Source: Anaeramoeba flamelloides | Taxonomy: Eukaryota > Metamonada > Anaeramoebidae | Direction: 5' to 3' | Assembly: GCA_027625915.1 (NCBI GenBank) | Contig: JANTQA010000070.1 | Location: 13,149,001 to 13,213,000, forward strand | Length of the DNA: 64,000 nt | Shown: one piece after another, positions 45,698 through 57,000 of the stretch | How positions within the stretch are numbered: the stretch's first letter is position 1 | Layout of the letters: each line of letters begins with the position of its first letter | Position numbers and translations under genes: made by a program | Notes under the pieces: generated by a model | What the model saw: the letters and a program-made list of their open reading frames with translations, nothing else | What the model was told of the DNA's origin: nothing | The model's database searches: none

Positions 45698-46025
45698 AAA
45701 TAACCTGTGTTTTTTATTTTCACCCATAAAAAAAATTTAACTTATGCAAAAAATATAGACTGGCTGTAGAAATAAAAGAAACAAATCAATATGATGAAAA
45801 CAGTATATAAAACCGAAATAGAGTTCTTTAAATAAAATTTAAAAAAGAATTATGAAGATATTGAAAGATTAAAATGTAATTTTTTGAAAAGAAAATGAGC
45901 AAAATTTCATTTTTAAATTTTTTATTAAAAAAATCATTTCATCTCCAAAATGTTGTAAATATGACGAAATTTTCAAAACAAAAGCAATTAATATTATTGA
46001 ATGATTTTGATTAATCAAAGATCTA

Positions 46026-46091
46026 ACCTCTAAAGTCAATTTGGAACCGAACCAAGAATCTATAAGTGGTTTCTGGTGTTCCAATACCCAA
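46026..46091 (-). CDS. Candidate isolated small exon, unknown
   Basis: On the minus strand TTTCAG precedes about 65 nt of higher GC that is open in two frames (TWVLEHQKPLIDSWFGSKLT or DLGIGTPETTYRFLVRFQID), then GTTAGA. It looks like an internal exon with acceptor and donor, but I could not find partner exons on either side. Confidence 0.2.
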
Positions 46092-48056
46092 GTCTGAAAA
46101 AAAACCTAAGAAGTTAAATTTTAGTAATGGGTTAAAGTTTGTTGACATAGGTTATTTATTGAGGTGTGTTGGTTAAAGTTTTATTCTATCGAATTTCAGA
46201 AACGAAAAATCATTTAAAGAACTTTGCTCAGATCGTTTTTTTTCTTTTTAATTCAAGAGAATATTGAATTCCAAATCACTCAATTATTTAAACCTCAAAC
46301 GATTCTTTTTGTTACAATATTAGAACCGTTTTGCTTTTTTGAACAACCTACAAGTTTTAAGGGGGTAAGTACATTTTTCATTTTTTGTTTGCCACCATTT
46401 ATGTGAAACTGAATTATTCAAATCATTTCTTTAGCCAAATACATTGATATTTTAATAAATACCAGAGTAGAATATATCCTAGTAGAAGATATTTTCATAC
46501 CAACAAAAAAACACAAATCAAAAAAATGAAAAAATTAATCAAAAAAAAATAAATAAAAAACATTTATTACTTGATCTTATCTATAAAATTTTACACAATT
46601 ACTTATTCTTTTTTTGGTTTTATTTTTGATTCTTTATGAAAAAAATTATGTTTGGAAAATTTTTGAAAAACAAAAAAATTGTTTTATTTCTAAAGAATTC
46701 CAAAAATTGAATTTAAAAATCTCATTTTCATTTATTCATCTAATTCTAGTTTACATTCAGAAAATCAGAGATTTTTTTAATTCTTCTTGAGAATGAGGGT
46801 TTATTTTAGAAATGCGTTTGATTTTATAATTATTTATTTTCCATTAAAATGAGAACTCAAAAAAATTCTGAATCTGATAAAAATTTGTTATTGAATTTTT
46901 TAATTATTTTGATTGAATCTTTTGTAACTGTTTTTTGATTCCAAGAATTCAACCCATTTATTTCAATTTTTGAAATAGTATTCCTTGTTTTCGATTTGTT
47001 TGATAAAAATATTTTAAAATTAAATTTTGAAAGCAAATTTGTCAGAAAAGGTTTTTTAAAATAATAATAAATAGTAATGGGGTGAGTAATTCAAGGAAAA
47101 AAATGTTTTGCATTCATGCAAACTAAGAAGATAAAGAAAACCAATCTTCGAAAATAGACTTTTATCGATTTTTTTTTTTTTCATTCTTTATTTCAACAAA
47201 TTGATTTGGAATGGTGATCTTTCGTGTTTGGTATTCTAAAAGAAAAGATTTGTTTCAAATACACACCTTTTGGTGTATATTTTTTTGGTTTAAAGTTTGA
47301 TTAATTTCAATCGTTCATATAAACACATATCTAGATCCAAAACCAAATTTAATAAAACCAAAAATTTTTTCAAAAAAAATGTTTAAAAAATCAAAAAATT
47401 TAAGATTCAACTCGGAAGTACTTTGATTCTTTTCACAAAGAGACTAGTGGATGGTGTTTTGGTTCCAAAGTTTCAATATCTGTTGGTACTCAAAAAATAA
47501 TTTTTCAGTAATGTTAACACAATTTGAATTTTTCAAAATGGGAAAATGTACTTACTTCCTTAAGATTTGTATCATGTGAAAAATTGATAACTGTTAAAAA
47601 GATAGTTGGCTAATTAAAACTATAGCTTCAAGACCAAGGATGAAAAACATAAGGTTAGTTCAAAAAATACTTATTCTAATTGATTTTGTGAGGATCTTGG
47701 AGTTTTATAAACCCTTAATTCAGTAAAATATTTTGATACTTGAAATAAAAATGTTTGTTTAATAATTGGAAAACAACAACCAAACAAACCATACAATTTT
47801 CTGTCAGGATCACAACTTTCAACTAATTCAGATTTCGCTTACATAAAGTTTTGAAAACAACAAATGAAAAATCTTCGAAAATAACCATACCCTTTCTTCT
47901 CGACAATAAAAAAAAAAAATCATCTCGTTTTATGGAAAACAACAAAGATCTTTGTAAAATGAAAAAAAAATCTGTTTTCGAGATAGAAGTCTTGTATTGT
48001 ATTAAATAAAAGCTTTGAATATTTAAGATCTTGAATAATATAAAAAAAAGAAAAAA
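46092..48056. other. Gene-free AT-rich region
   Basis: No gene recognised. At 46350-46430 a stretch (TTTAAGGGGGTAAGTACATT; GCCACCATTTATGTGAAACTG) is the inverse of 61110-61190, marking another dispersed repeat. ORFs at 46224-46406 and 47823-48092 look like chance frames. Confidence 0.4.
48051..48056 (-). terminator. RNA polymerase III terminator of tRNA-Thr
   Basis: Six T in a row on the minus strand start immediately after the tRNA discriminator base, followed by C and another T-run. This is the standard Pol III stop signal. Confidence 0.85.
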
Positions 48057-48128
48057 TGCATTAAACTGGATTCGAACCAGCGACCTTTTCATTACGAGTG
48101 AAACGTTCTACCCCTGAACTATTAATGC
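48057..48128 (-). tRNA. tRNA-Thr (anticodon CGU)
   Basis: Minus-strand cloverleaf of 72 nt: acceptor stem GCATTAA/TTAATGC (7 perfect pairs), D arm GTTC-AGGGGTA-GAAC, anticodon stem TTTCA/TGAAA with loop CTCGTAA (anticodon CGT at positions 34-36), variable AGGTC, T arm GCTGG-TTCGAAT-CCAGT with one G-T pair, discriminator A. The A and B box promoter words are intact (TAGTTCAGGGG region and GGTTCGAATCC). A T6 run directly after the 3' end is a polymerase III terminator. There is no intron and CCA is not encoded, as usual in eukaryotes. Confidence 0.95.
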
Positions 48129-49779
48129 ATTCATTAAAAAGAACATAAAATGAAATATAAATTTTTTATAAATATTTTTTCATCACTTTTACAAAATGAA
48201 ATTTAAACCTATTTGTATGATTTAACTTTAAAAAACTCACCAAAACCTTCTAGTTTTAAAATTAAAATTACAAAAAATTCACAGATATAAACCAATAGGT
48301 TAATCTTATAAAGATTTGAATTCTAACTTATTGAATTGGATTATTCACATTTTTTTCAGATATTCTGTTTTCCTGATTCTTTCTCTTTATTTCGAAAAAA
48401 TAAAATATTAATGAAAATTTTCTGACAACTTTAAATATAATATCTTGTGTAAAATTTCTTAATTTTTTGAATAAAATTAAAATTGTTGACAAAAAGGTTT
48501 TTTTTAATTGTAAATGAATGTATTTTAAAAAAAAATTCCAAAGACTTTCTTTTCTTAATATTAATTTGGAGTTTTCAAACATTTTTTGTTTTGTATGTGG
48601 ATTTTTTATAAAACATAGAGTTTGAACACGGATCTCAATAAGAATATCAGCTCATATATGTAGTTTATCATTTCACATATTTCCAAACAGTCTTGTATTG
48701 CTTGCTTCTTATTAAGGGACAAGTCTCTATTATATATATATATTATCCAATTTCGAAATAAGGATTCCTTACTATTTATTTCAAAATAAATGGAACAAAA
48801 TTTTCATCCATCTTTCCAAAAAAAATTATATAAACTTTTCAAAATTTTAATATTCTTAAAAGAAGCTTAAACTATAATTTCCCTTTTAGTATTTGGTATG
48901 TGATGGTTTATTTTAATTCTTGAAATAGAATTTTTATGAGGAAAGCTGAATGAAATTTTTGATCTTTTTATTTTATAATTAACAGTATCTGGAAATATGC
49001 TTAATATTGAAAATAAACAAGGGTTTTCAAATCTAAGTAATTTACAAAAAATTTTTTCAATCTCTATTAATTTTTTGTAAAAATTTAATAGAAATTAGTA
49101 CCTTAATTTGTGAATTTTTCATTTTTGGATTGAAGCTTTTGAGTTAAGATTTCAGTACCCTACCACAACAGGGCAAAATTTTAAGAATATTTTATTGACG
49201 ACATTCTATACTTACAAATTTTATAGATGCCAAGTTTTAAAAAATCTGATGGACTAAGAAATCCAAAAATAAGAAATTTTTTTTCCTTTATTTCTCAATA
49301 GGAAAAAATTTGAAATTCATTTTATTTTTTTGCATTATAAAAAGTTTGATATTTTTTATTATCATTTTTGATCATTATTATAAAATATCAAGTCCTTCTC
49401 GTCAATAATATTTACATAAAAGATTTTTTTTCTTTTTGAGATAATTTAAACAAACAAAAATTTGAAAAATTCAACCTATTGAAAAAGATTTATATAGATT
49501 TTAGAATGATAATTTTAATATTAAGTTTTTAATCTACTTATAAATTCCACTTAGAAATTGTACTTTTATTCTAAGATGAAATTGGAATTTTCAAAATAAT
49601 TTTTTCTTGAATATATTTTAGGAAATAAGTAATTTTATCATCTAAATCCAAAATTATTTTTTTTATTCCAGATATGATTTAAATTGTTATAATGATTCTT
49701 GAAAATAAAACCAAACAATTTTTAATCGAGTAAAATTACAAATGTTTAAAGTGATATGCATTAGTCAATTATTTTAGGA
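48129..49779. other. Gene-free AT-rich region
   Basis: No gene or clear element. It has a short TA run near 48730-48742 and a chance ORF at 48328-48582. Confidence 0.4.
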
Positions 49780-50174
49780 CCTATATTTTTTAATTTAATT
49801 CAAAAAGATTTCAACTCTTTAGATGTTTGGATAAATAAAAAATTCATAAAATTTTTAAAAATTAATCAACACCCTCCAAGAATTAATTCACAAAATTAAA
49901 GCAAAAATAGATCAAGTAAGAATTTTAATATATAAAAGAAGATTTAAACTCAAAAAGAAATTAGATATTCTTGGTTTTGAACATATACCAAAAAATTTAA
50001 AATTCACAATATAAAGATGATGAAAATATCAATTGAAAAGCCGAAAATCTAAAACTACTAAAAAGGAATCTTAACCAATTTAGAGTAAACTTAATAATAA
50101 ATAGTTATGAATGGAAAGGTCATGGATATGTAAAAATTATTGAGATACTAATAATATCAACAAACAATCATGTC

Positions 50175-50253
50175 TAGGTTTTTATTTATTTAAGGAATAA
50201 ACCGAAAATTAATTGAAATTTTCTGTTTATTTCTTAAATTAAAAAAAACCTAA
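50175..50253. repeat. Hairpin element F, copy 3 (inside LINE relic)
   Basis: TAGGTTTTTATTTATTTAAG and GGAATAAACCGAAAATT pair with AAATTTTCTGTTTATTTC and TTAAATTAAAAAAAACCTA. It is close in sequence to copies at 14037 and 51447. Confidence 0.8.
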
Positions 50254-50614
50254 CAACAAAAAATAGTTAAAATGGAAGGTCTCTACTTCCATATTAAAAC
50301 TCAGAAATTTCACAAATTATCTAAATAAACTCTTTTTCAATAATAGTGACTCACCTGAAATAATAACTTGAAAAAAAAAAATTATCCTTTCGTATTCAAG
50401 AACAATTAATAACTAAATCTGCTTTGTAATTTATTTTTAAGTCATTCTAAATACATAACAACCTGATATATTAAAAATTGAAAAAAAATATAACCAAAAA
50501 CTAAAAAAAAGTTTGCCACAATTTATGAAATGAGCATTACAGATTTTTATTTACTTAACTTTTACTGAAAAAAAGATGAACATCAAGATTTTTTATGAAT
50601 AATTAACTTCATTT

Positions 50615-50885
50615 TTAAAGATATTACATAGTCACAATTTTCAGAGTGATTATTGGTCTTTTCGAAGATCTCTTTTTTTTTTTCACATGATCTTTTTAAA
50701 AAATAGAAAAAGAAAAATAAAATAAAAAGAAAAATTTGAAAAAGTAAAACTTAAATTTGCAAAATTTGAAAAAATGATTCTGATTTAAAAATTTGAATAT
50801 ATTTTTTTTGTTAAGAATAGTTGAATAAACCCTCAAAACAACTTCCATAAACATTATACAGTGAATAAAAATTTTTGAAATCATG
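50615..50885 (-). repeat. Dispersed repeat T, copy 2
   Basis: The inverse of 9600-9965, with the same AGATCTC and CACATGATCTTTTT edge. It sits inside LINE relic 3. Confidence 0.6.
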
Positions 50886-51204
50886 TTTAGATATTCTTAT
50901 GTTTACGATAGGAATGAAATAAAAACAAAATCATCCAATATCTGTAAAAAAAACCACAATTTAGAAATTATTTTGAATATTGATCATTTTTTATGGGAAA
51001 AAATCAAAACATTTTGGATTAAAAAACTAATTCAAATTAACAAAAATCAAGAAAAAATGATATCTTTGATATTATTCGTAATAAAAATTCATCATTTATC
51101 TTATAATTGGTTAAAGATAAAGAGAGTTATGATTTTTTATTAAAATTTCTAAACAAAAATTTAGAAACTAGGATAAACGCCCTAGAGTGAAGTAAAGTGC
51201 CTAG

Positions 51205-51372
51205 GTTTTCTTGAGTTTTCTGTTTCATTTGTTAAATCTATCGATTTTCTTGAGGTTTTTTTGAGTTTTCTATTTATTTCTAAAATCAATAGATTTTCAA
51301 AATAAAAGAGAAAACCTCAAAAAAACCTAGAAAACTTCACAAATAATAATAAAACTCAAGAAAACCTATAAG
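51205..51372. repeat. Imperfect palindrome with ~80-bp arms
   Basis: CCTAGGTTTTCTTGAGTTTT at the left returns as AAAACTCAAGAAAACCTATA at the right, and GAGGTTTTTTTGAGTTTTC pairs with GAAAACCTCAAAAAAACC inside. It lies directly downstream of LINE relic 3. It looks like a decayed element or several nested small palindromes. Confidence 0.6.
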
Positions 51373-51446
51373 ATATTTTTTCCAAAATAATGGAGAAAAA
51401 TCATAGATTTTTTTGAATTCTTTTAAATTCTGGAAAAGCTAACTGT

Positions 51447-51520
51447 GTTTTTTTTTTCATTTAATAAATAAACTGAAAATTAAATAAATTTTCGGTTTAT
51501 TTCTTAAATTAAAAAAAAAC
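51447..51520. repeat. Hairpin element F, copy 4
   Basis: GAAAATTAAATAAATTTTC core with AAATAAACT / GGTTTATTTC arms and the AAATTAAAAAAAAAC edge. It is the same family as the three hairpins in the LINE relics, but here it lies about 300 bp beyond the LINE end. Confidence 0.75.
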
Positions 51521-51689
51521 TATTCAGCTGTAACAGGAAATTAATTTCCTCCCTTCAAAATAAAATAATAAAATAAAAAAAAACAATTTTTTAAAAAAAT
51601 TTTTAAAACATTGAAAATTATTTTGTCAACATTTTACTTTTATTGAAACCCAGAAGAAAACTTTTTTAAATTTTTTAACAATAAAAAAT

Positions 51690-52220
51690 AAATTGATGAA
51701 CTAAACCCCAATTCAAAAATTTTTAACACACCAAAATTCAATTTGTAAAAAAAAAAATCTTATTTAATCAATTCAAGAAGAAATACCAAATTAGAACCAT
51801 TCGCTAATTGAAATGTTAACACTTGTATCTAAATTACAATACTCACAAAATAATAAATAAATAATTGTTAATACAAATAAATCATCGGTGTGGGAAAATT
51901 TTGTAGCGAGAGAAAAAAAAAACATTAGTAAATTTATTGAAATTTTATTAGGAATATTGATCGATCAAATGGTTAGATACTACCAATTAATTTTATTTGA
52001 GTTCTACTATTTGGAACAACTCAACTTTAACCTAATATCAGTTCTTGAAAAAAATTTTTGATCCAACAAAACAAGTCACGTAATTCAAAAAATGAAATGA
52101 AAGCTAAAATTAAACCATGAAAAAATGATTTTCATATTTTGCAAAAATCAAAATCATTTCCAATTTGAATCAAATTGTATTATTGTGATTGTTTGGAACT
52201 TTTTAGTTGTTGTAAAAAAT
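51690..52220 (+). repeat. Dispersed repeat L, copy 3 (most complete)
   Basis: It contains both halves that are separated at 29820-30060 and 30640-30920, plus the part shared with 1330-1690. Words: CCCAATTCAAAAATTTTTAA, GATACTACCAATTAATTTT. There is no reading frame. This copy shows the uninterrupted layout. Confidence 0.6.
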
Positions 52221-54095
52221 TTTGAATTTTCGTTTAGATCAAAATTTCCTTGATTAAATTATGTCAAGCTTCAATCATATATTTCCTTTATTAAATGACC
52301 TATACTTTAATAATTTTTATTGATTGGCTTTGAATTGAAAGATTAATTCATTAAAAAGAATATAAAAAATTTTCATTCAAACTCAAGACTTTTAAACATA
52401 AAAAGAATATTATTATTATTTAAATTTTACAAAAATTAATTTACAAATGAAAATAATATGCTACTTTTTTCGTTTTATATTGATAACATCTGAATTTTTG
52501 ATTTTAAAAAATAGACTCAAATTAATAAATTGTTTAAATGAAGTTATCTCATCCATTTCAAAAATTTAAAAACAAATTACAAAAAAAAGTTTTACAGATC
52601 TTGATAAGATTTCAATTTATTTTTGAAATAAATACTCCCCCCCTTAAATTACAATGAAAAAAAATAAAACAAATTTTTTTTTGAGAGAAACGAGCCAAAC
52701 AAAAAAATATGTATCAAAAAAACATTAAAAATGTGAAGTTCGTTTGGCATGGATAATTTTATTCCAAAATTAATCTGAGGAGAAAATCTCCTCTTAGCCA
52801 AGGCGCGGAATTAAATTCAAGGAAAAACAAAAAGAACTAAAGCATAAAAAAAAAGTAAACCACACTCCCTTTTACATAATTAATATTACTGTTCCAGCCC
52901 TATCCCAAAAATTTATAACAACCTGAAAATAAATTTCTTTTCTGAAATTTTATTTTGTACAACAAACGGTAAAAAGAATATTAAAACCAGTCATAAACTG
53001 TAAAATATATTATACAAAATTAAAAAGAGGTTTATCAATTTTTTTGTTTTGGAAATTGACAAACAGGTCAATAAAATTATTTACGTTAATGTGGATCTTC
53101 AATTTTCAAAATTATTAAAATTCGGGTTTTTAGAAATGAAAAACAAAGTTTGAAAAATATTTTCAAGTTTCCATAGTTTCTATGATTTCAATAATTGAGA
53201 AAATTTCATTTTTGTTTTTTTTTTTACAAAAAAATAACATGAATGAAGCAAGAGAAGTTGAAATTTTCTTCTTCTGATAGAAATTGATTTTTCTATTTAA
53301 AAAACACAATTTTATAATATACAAGTAATTTCTATGTATTATAAATTTTCACAATAGGGTTGCAACGGATTAATTGTTTATGGAGATTATATAACAATTC
53401 AAAGTAACTCAATGATTTTTGATAATTAACAATATGTTCATTTAGATATGAAGTTTTTTATTTAGAGAATGTTTCTTTTACTGTTAAAAAATCCTAATTA
53501 ATTTTCTTTTTCATTATCATGTTCTTAACAAGGTGTTCGATTTCGCAAATATCAAAATTTCTTTTTCAATTTTTGATTTTAAAAAATGGCATAAAATGAT
53601 TTTTTGATCCAAATTGGAGAATATTTTAAAGATCATTCATCCATAATGTAAATGAAATTGTATTATATTGGTTTGAGAAAATTTTTTTTATTGTAAGCGT
53701 AGTCGTTAATCTTACCCTCTTCAATTCGAATTTTGGGAAAAATAATAAAAAAAAAAAAAAACATCATTTTGAACCACTATTAAAACCCATACCAAGTTCA
53801 AGATCGATCAGCTAAGAACCAAATTACCAATCACTACACCTGACACACTATGATCTTATTTCAAATTTCAGGGATTGTAAACCTTAAATTAATATTAATT
53901 TGAGAGAAATAAAATTTCTCTAAAGTTAAATATTTTTCAAAAACACAAAAATAAATCAATTAATAAATCCAATTTCTACTATTTGACTAAATGTCAACCA
54001 ATTGAATAAAATAATTGTTTGTGTTATGTCATGTTAAAAATCTAAATATAACAAAATGAAAAATTGATTTCATTTTTTTTCTTTTTCAATTTTAA
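52221..54095. other. Gene-free AT-rich region upstream of the WDR7 homologue
   Basis: No supported gene. The last 150 bp before 54096 are the likely promoter and 5' leader of the WDR7 homologue; they end in a T-run just before the ATG. Confidence 0.4.
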
Positions 54096-57000
54096 ATGGA
54101 AAATTTATCTCTTCCAGTTCTTTTTTTGAATGAAAAGATACCCCTTTACCCTGAAGTGACAGCCATTCTTCTTTCAAAAAAAGGAAACACTTTAATTACT
54201 GGAAATTCATATGGGCAAGTTGCAATTTGGAAAATTGAAAACAAGCTATTAAGTCAGCTTTCCGTTGTTTCATTTTCTCATAGCACTTGTGTCATTGAAA
54301 TTGTTGAGATTCCCGATCCTTCAAACACATTATTTGCATCAAGTAATTTGATTGTTTCCAATAAATAAAACTTTTCTTTATTTGTTTTTTATTTGCATTT
54401 TCCCTTTTGTTTATAACTTTTTCTGTTTCGAATGAACCACAAGAACTTTTAATATTCAAACGAACACAAAAAGCATTTCCAGTGTTTCTTGTAATAATTA
54501 AATTTTGTTCCTAATTTTTGTTCTAAATTCAAAATCTAAAAAATTGAAAAACTATCACAAAAAACAAAAACAAAAACAAAAACAAAATCAAAAACAAAAA
54601 CAACCATAAAATCAAAAATAAAAACAAAACAAATAGTCTCAGTGGATGGTTGTGTTAACCTGTTTCATTCCAACGACGGTTTCACGTTTTGTAAAAAACA
54701 AGTTTTTAAGTGTCATCCAAAGAGAGTCAAAGTCTTTTATGCGATGTCTCGGCTCTGTCTTGTTGGGTGTGGGACAACAAATTATATTGAGATTGTTGAT
54801 TTAAAAACTTTAACAGTAATCTACCAATCTTATGCACACGGCTCTTGGATTGTTGACATGGTTATTCTTAAGCCGACTAAAAGGCGTGTTAAAAGAAAAT
54901 CAAAGTACTTAAAGCAAAACCAAACAGAGATGTTATTATCATTAGGATCGGATTCTGAATTAATTTTGTCTCAATTACCATCAACAATTTTTGATACTAA
55001 TTCCAATCAGAGTTTCATTAACAGCCAACCAGATATCCATAACAAAAAAAAATTAGGGTTGGGGTTACATCCAGTTGTGCTTTCTGTTTCTCAGAATAAT
55101 AAGAAATTCGTCGTTGGTTGTCTTGATCGGATATTTATTTTTGATCGTACAATGACATTATTAACTAGCCCAATTTTTTTGCCTGCCAAGTACCAATTAC
55201 TCCAAATTGAATTTCTCAAAGATCACCATTTGCTTGTTTCGACTAGCTCTGAAAAGATTTTTTTAATATCCATACCAAATAAAGACGAAAATAACAAGAA
55301 CAAGAACATGAATATGGATAACAACATGGAGAAGAATAAGAATACGAATAAAAATAAGAATAAGAATAAGAACAAGAATAAGAATAGCAATGAAAATGAT
55401 CAAGAGAGTGATTCTTTAAATTTTCCAACCAACAATTCAAAAGATGCGTTATTGTTTTGTGTCTTGGAAACTCAAAAAATATTTTTGTCTTCTTTGTTCA
55501 ATTTTCAAAAATTTACTCAAAAAACAACAAACAAGTTTAACAAAAGAAAAAGAACAAAAACAGATAACAAAAAGGATCAAATGATTATTTTAGTTGGCTT
55601 GGATTCAAGTTCAAATTTGAATTTTAATATTTGGTCCCTTGATCAAATAAGGAAAGAATTACAAAATAATTTTCAAACTCATAAATTACCTTTAATTTTA
55701 AAACCAAAGGAAGGCCAAAGCAAAAACAACAATAAAAAGAGAATTTTTTTCACTGAAGAGAATCTCAAAAGGTTACCCAAAATATTACCATTTTCGTCTT
55801 CCTTTTCAACTTTAAATTTTTTTCCGAAAATCAAATCAACAAACAATAATAACACGCAAAAAGAGGATAATACACAAAATAAGGGTAATAATATTTTTAA
55901 TGATCATAACAAAAATAATAATAAAACAAGGGGAGAGAATACTAAAAGAAGAAGAAACGAAAGAAATAGAAACAACATAAAGAAAAACAAAAAGAAAAAC
56001 AAAAAGAAAAACAAAAACAAAAAGAAAAACAAAAACAAAAATCAAAATAATCTTGATTCAAATTTAATTACTAGTAGATTGATTTATCAAAACGAAAATG
56101 GGTTTCCTGAAAAAATTATAACTGGATATAATTCAGGTACAATTTCAATGGTAAATATCACTAGTGCCGAAAACAAAGATAATCGAGATAATAAAGTACA
56201 CAATAAGAAAACAACAAATAAAAAGACAAATATCAAATACTTTAAAGGAGGGCATAAAGCGCCTGTTACTAGTTTATTTATTACAAAAACTAATTTCAAA
56301 AAAAAAAAATTGTTTTCAGGTGGTTTAGATTGTTTTATTTGTTTATGGGATCTCCAAAAATGTAAATTATTAAAAACATTTTATTCACATGTTGAGCCAA
56401 TAATATCCTTTTTCCAGCCACCTAAAGGAAAATTTAGAGAACATACACTTTCAGTCAGCAATACTATCATTTCTGTTATTGATATTGAAAATCTTTCTGA
56501 ATTTTCTATTTTTTCAGGGCATTCTGGACAAATTACAGACATTTATTGGAAAAGAACCAATGATTATTTTTTTTCCAAAACTATTAATAATATGCTGTAT
56601 ATTTGGGATCTATCTACAAGGTCTTTGGAAAATATAGTAAGCGATAAAATATCGAATGAAATATTAAAATTTGATAATATCAAAAATCAAAAACATTTGA
56701 ATCATCACTATATTGACGAAAATACCAGTAGCGGCAACAATAACAGCAAGAACAACAATAACAACAATAAAAAACAGGGAAACAAAAGCAGTCTCAATAT
56801 CGAAAATATTGATGATCAAGGTTTGGATCAAAAATTTGAAAATGAATACAAGAATAATACAAAAACTAAAAAAAGTTCAAATAATAATCAAATAAATAAT
56901 GGACGTGGTTCAATTAAATCAGCAGAAAAGCATTTTATCATTAATTCAAAAAAATACCATTGGGAAAAAAAAGATTTTTTAACAAAATACACAAAAGTGA

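Larger units (their letters stand above)
49780..51145 (+). mobile_element. LINE relic 3, interrupted by hairpin and repeat T
   Basis: Plus-strand pieces: GPIFFNLIQKDFNSLDVWIN (49780-49845), QHPPRINSQN then, after a frameshift, ILIYKRRFKLKKKLDILGF (to about 49985), NLNQFRVNLIINSYEWKGHG (50070-50130), and after the interruptions NICKKNHNLEIILNIDHFLW (50935-50995), the counterpart of the C-terminal zinc motif of relic 2 (EIIEKIDH). The order is the same as in relics 1 and 2. A hairpin (50175-50253) and repeat T (50615-50885) lie between. No RT core is present; the copy is 5'-truncated and carries several frame breaks. Confidence 0.65.
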
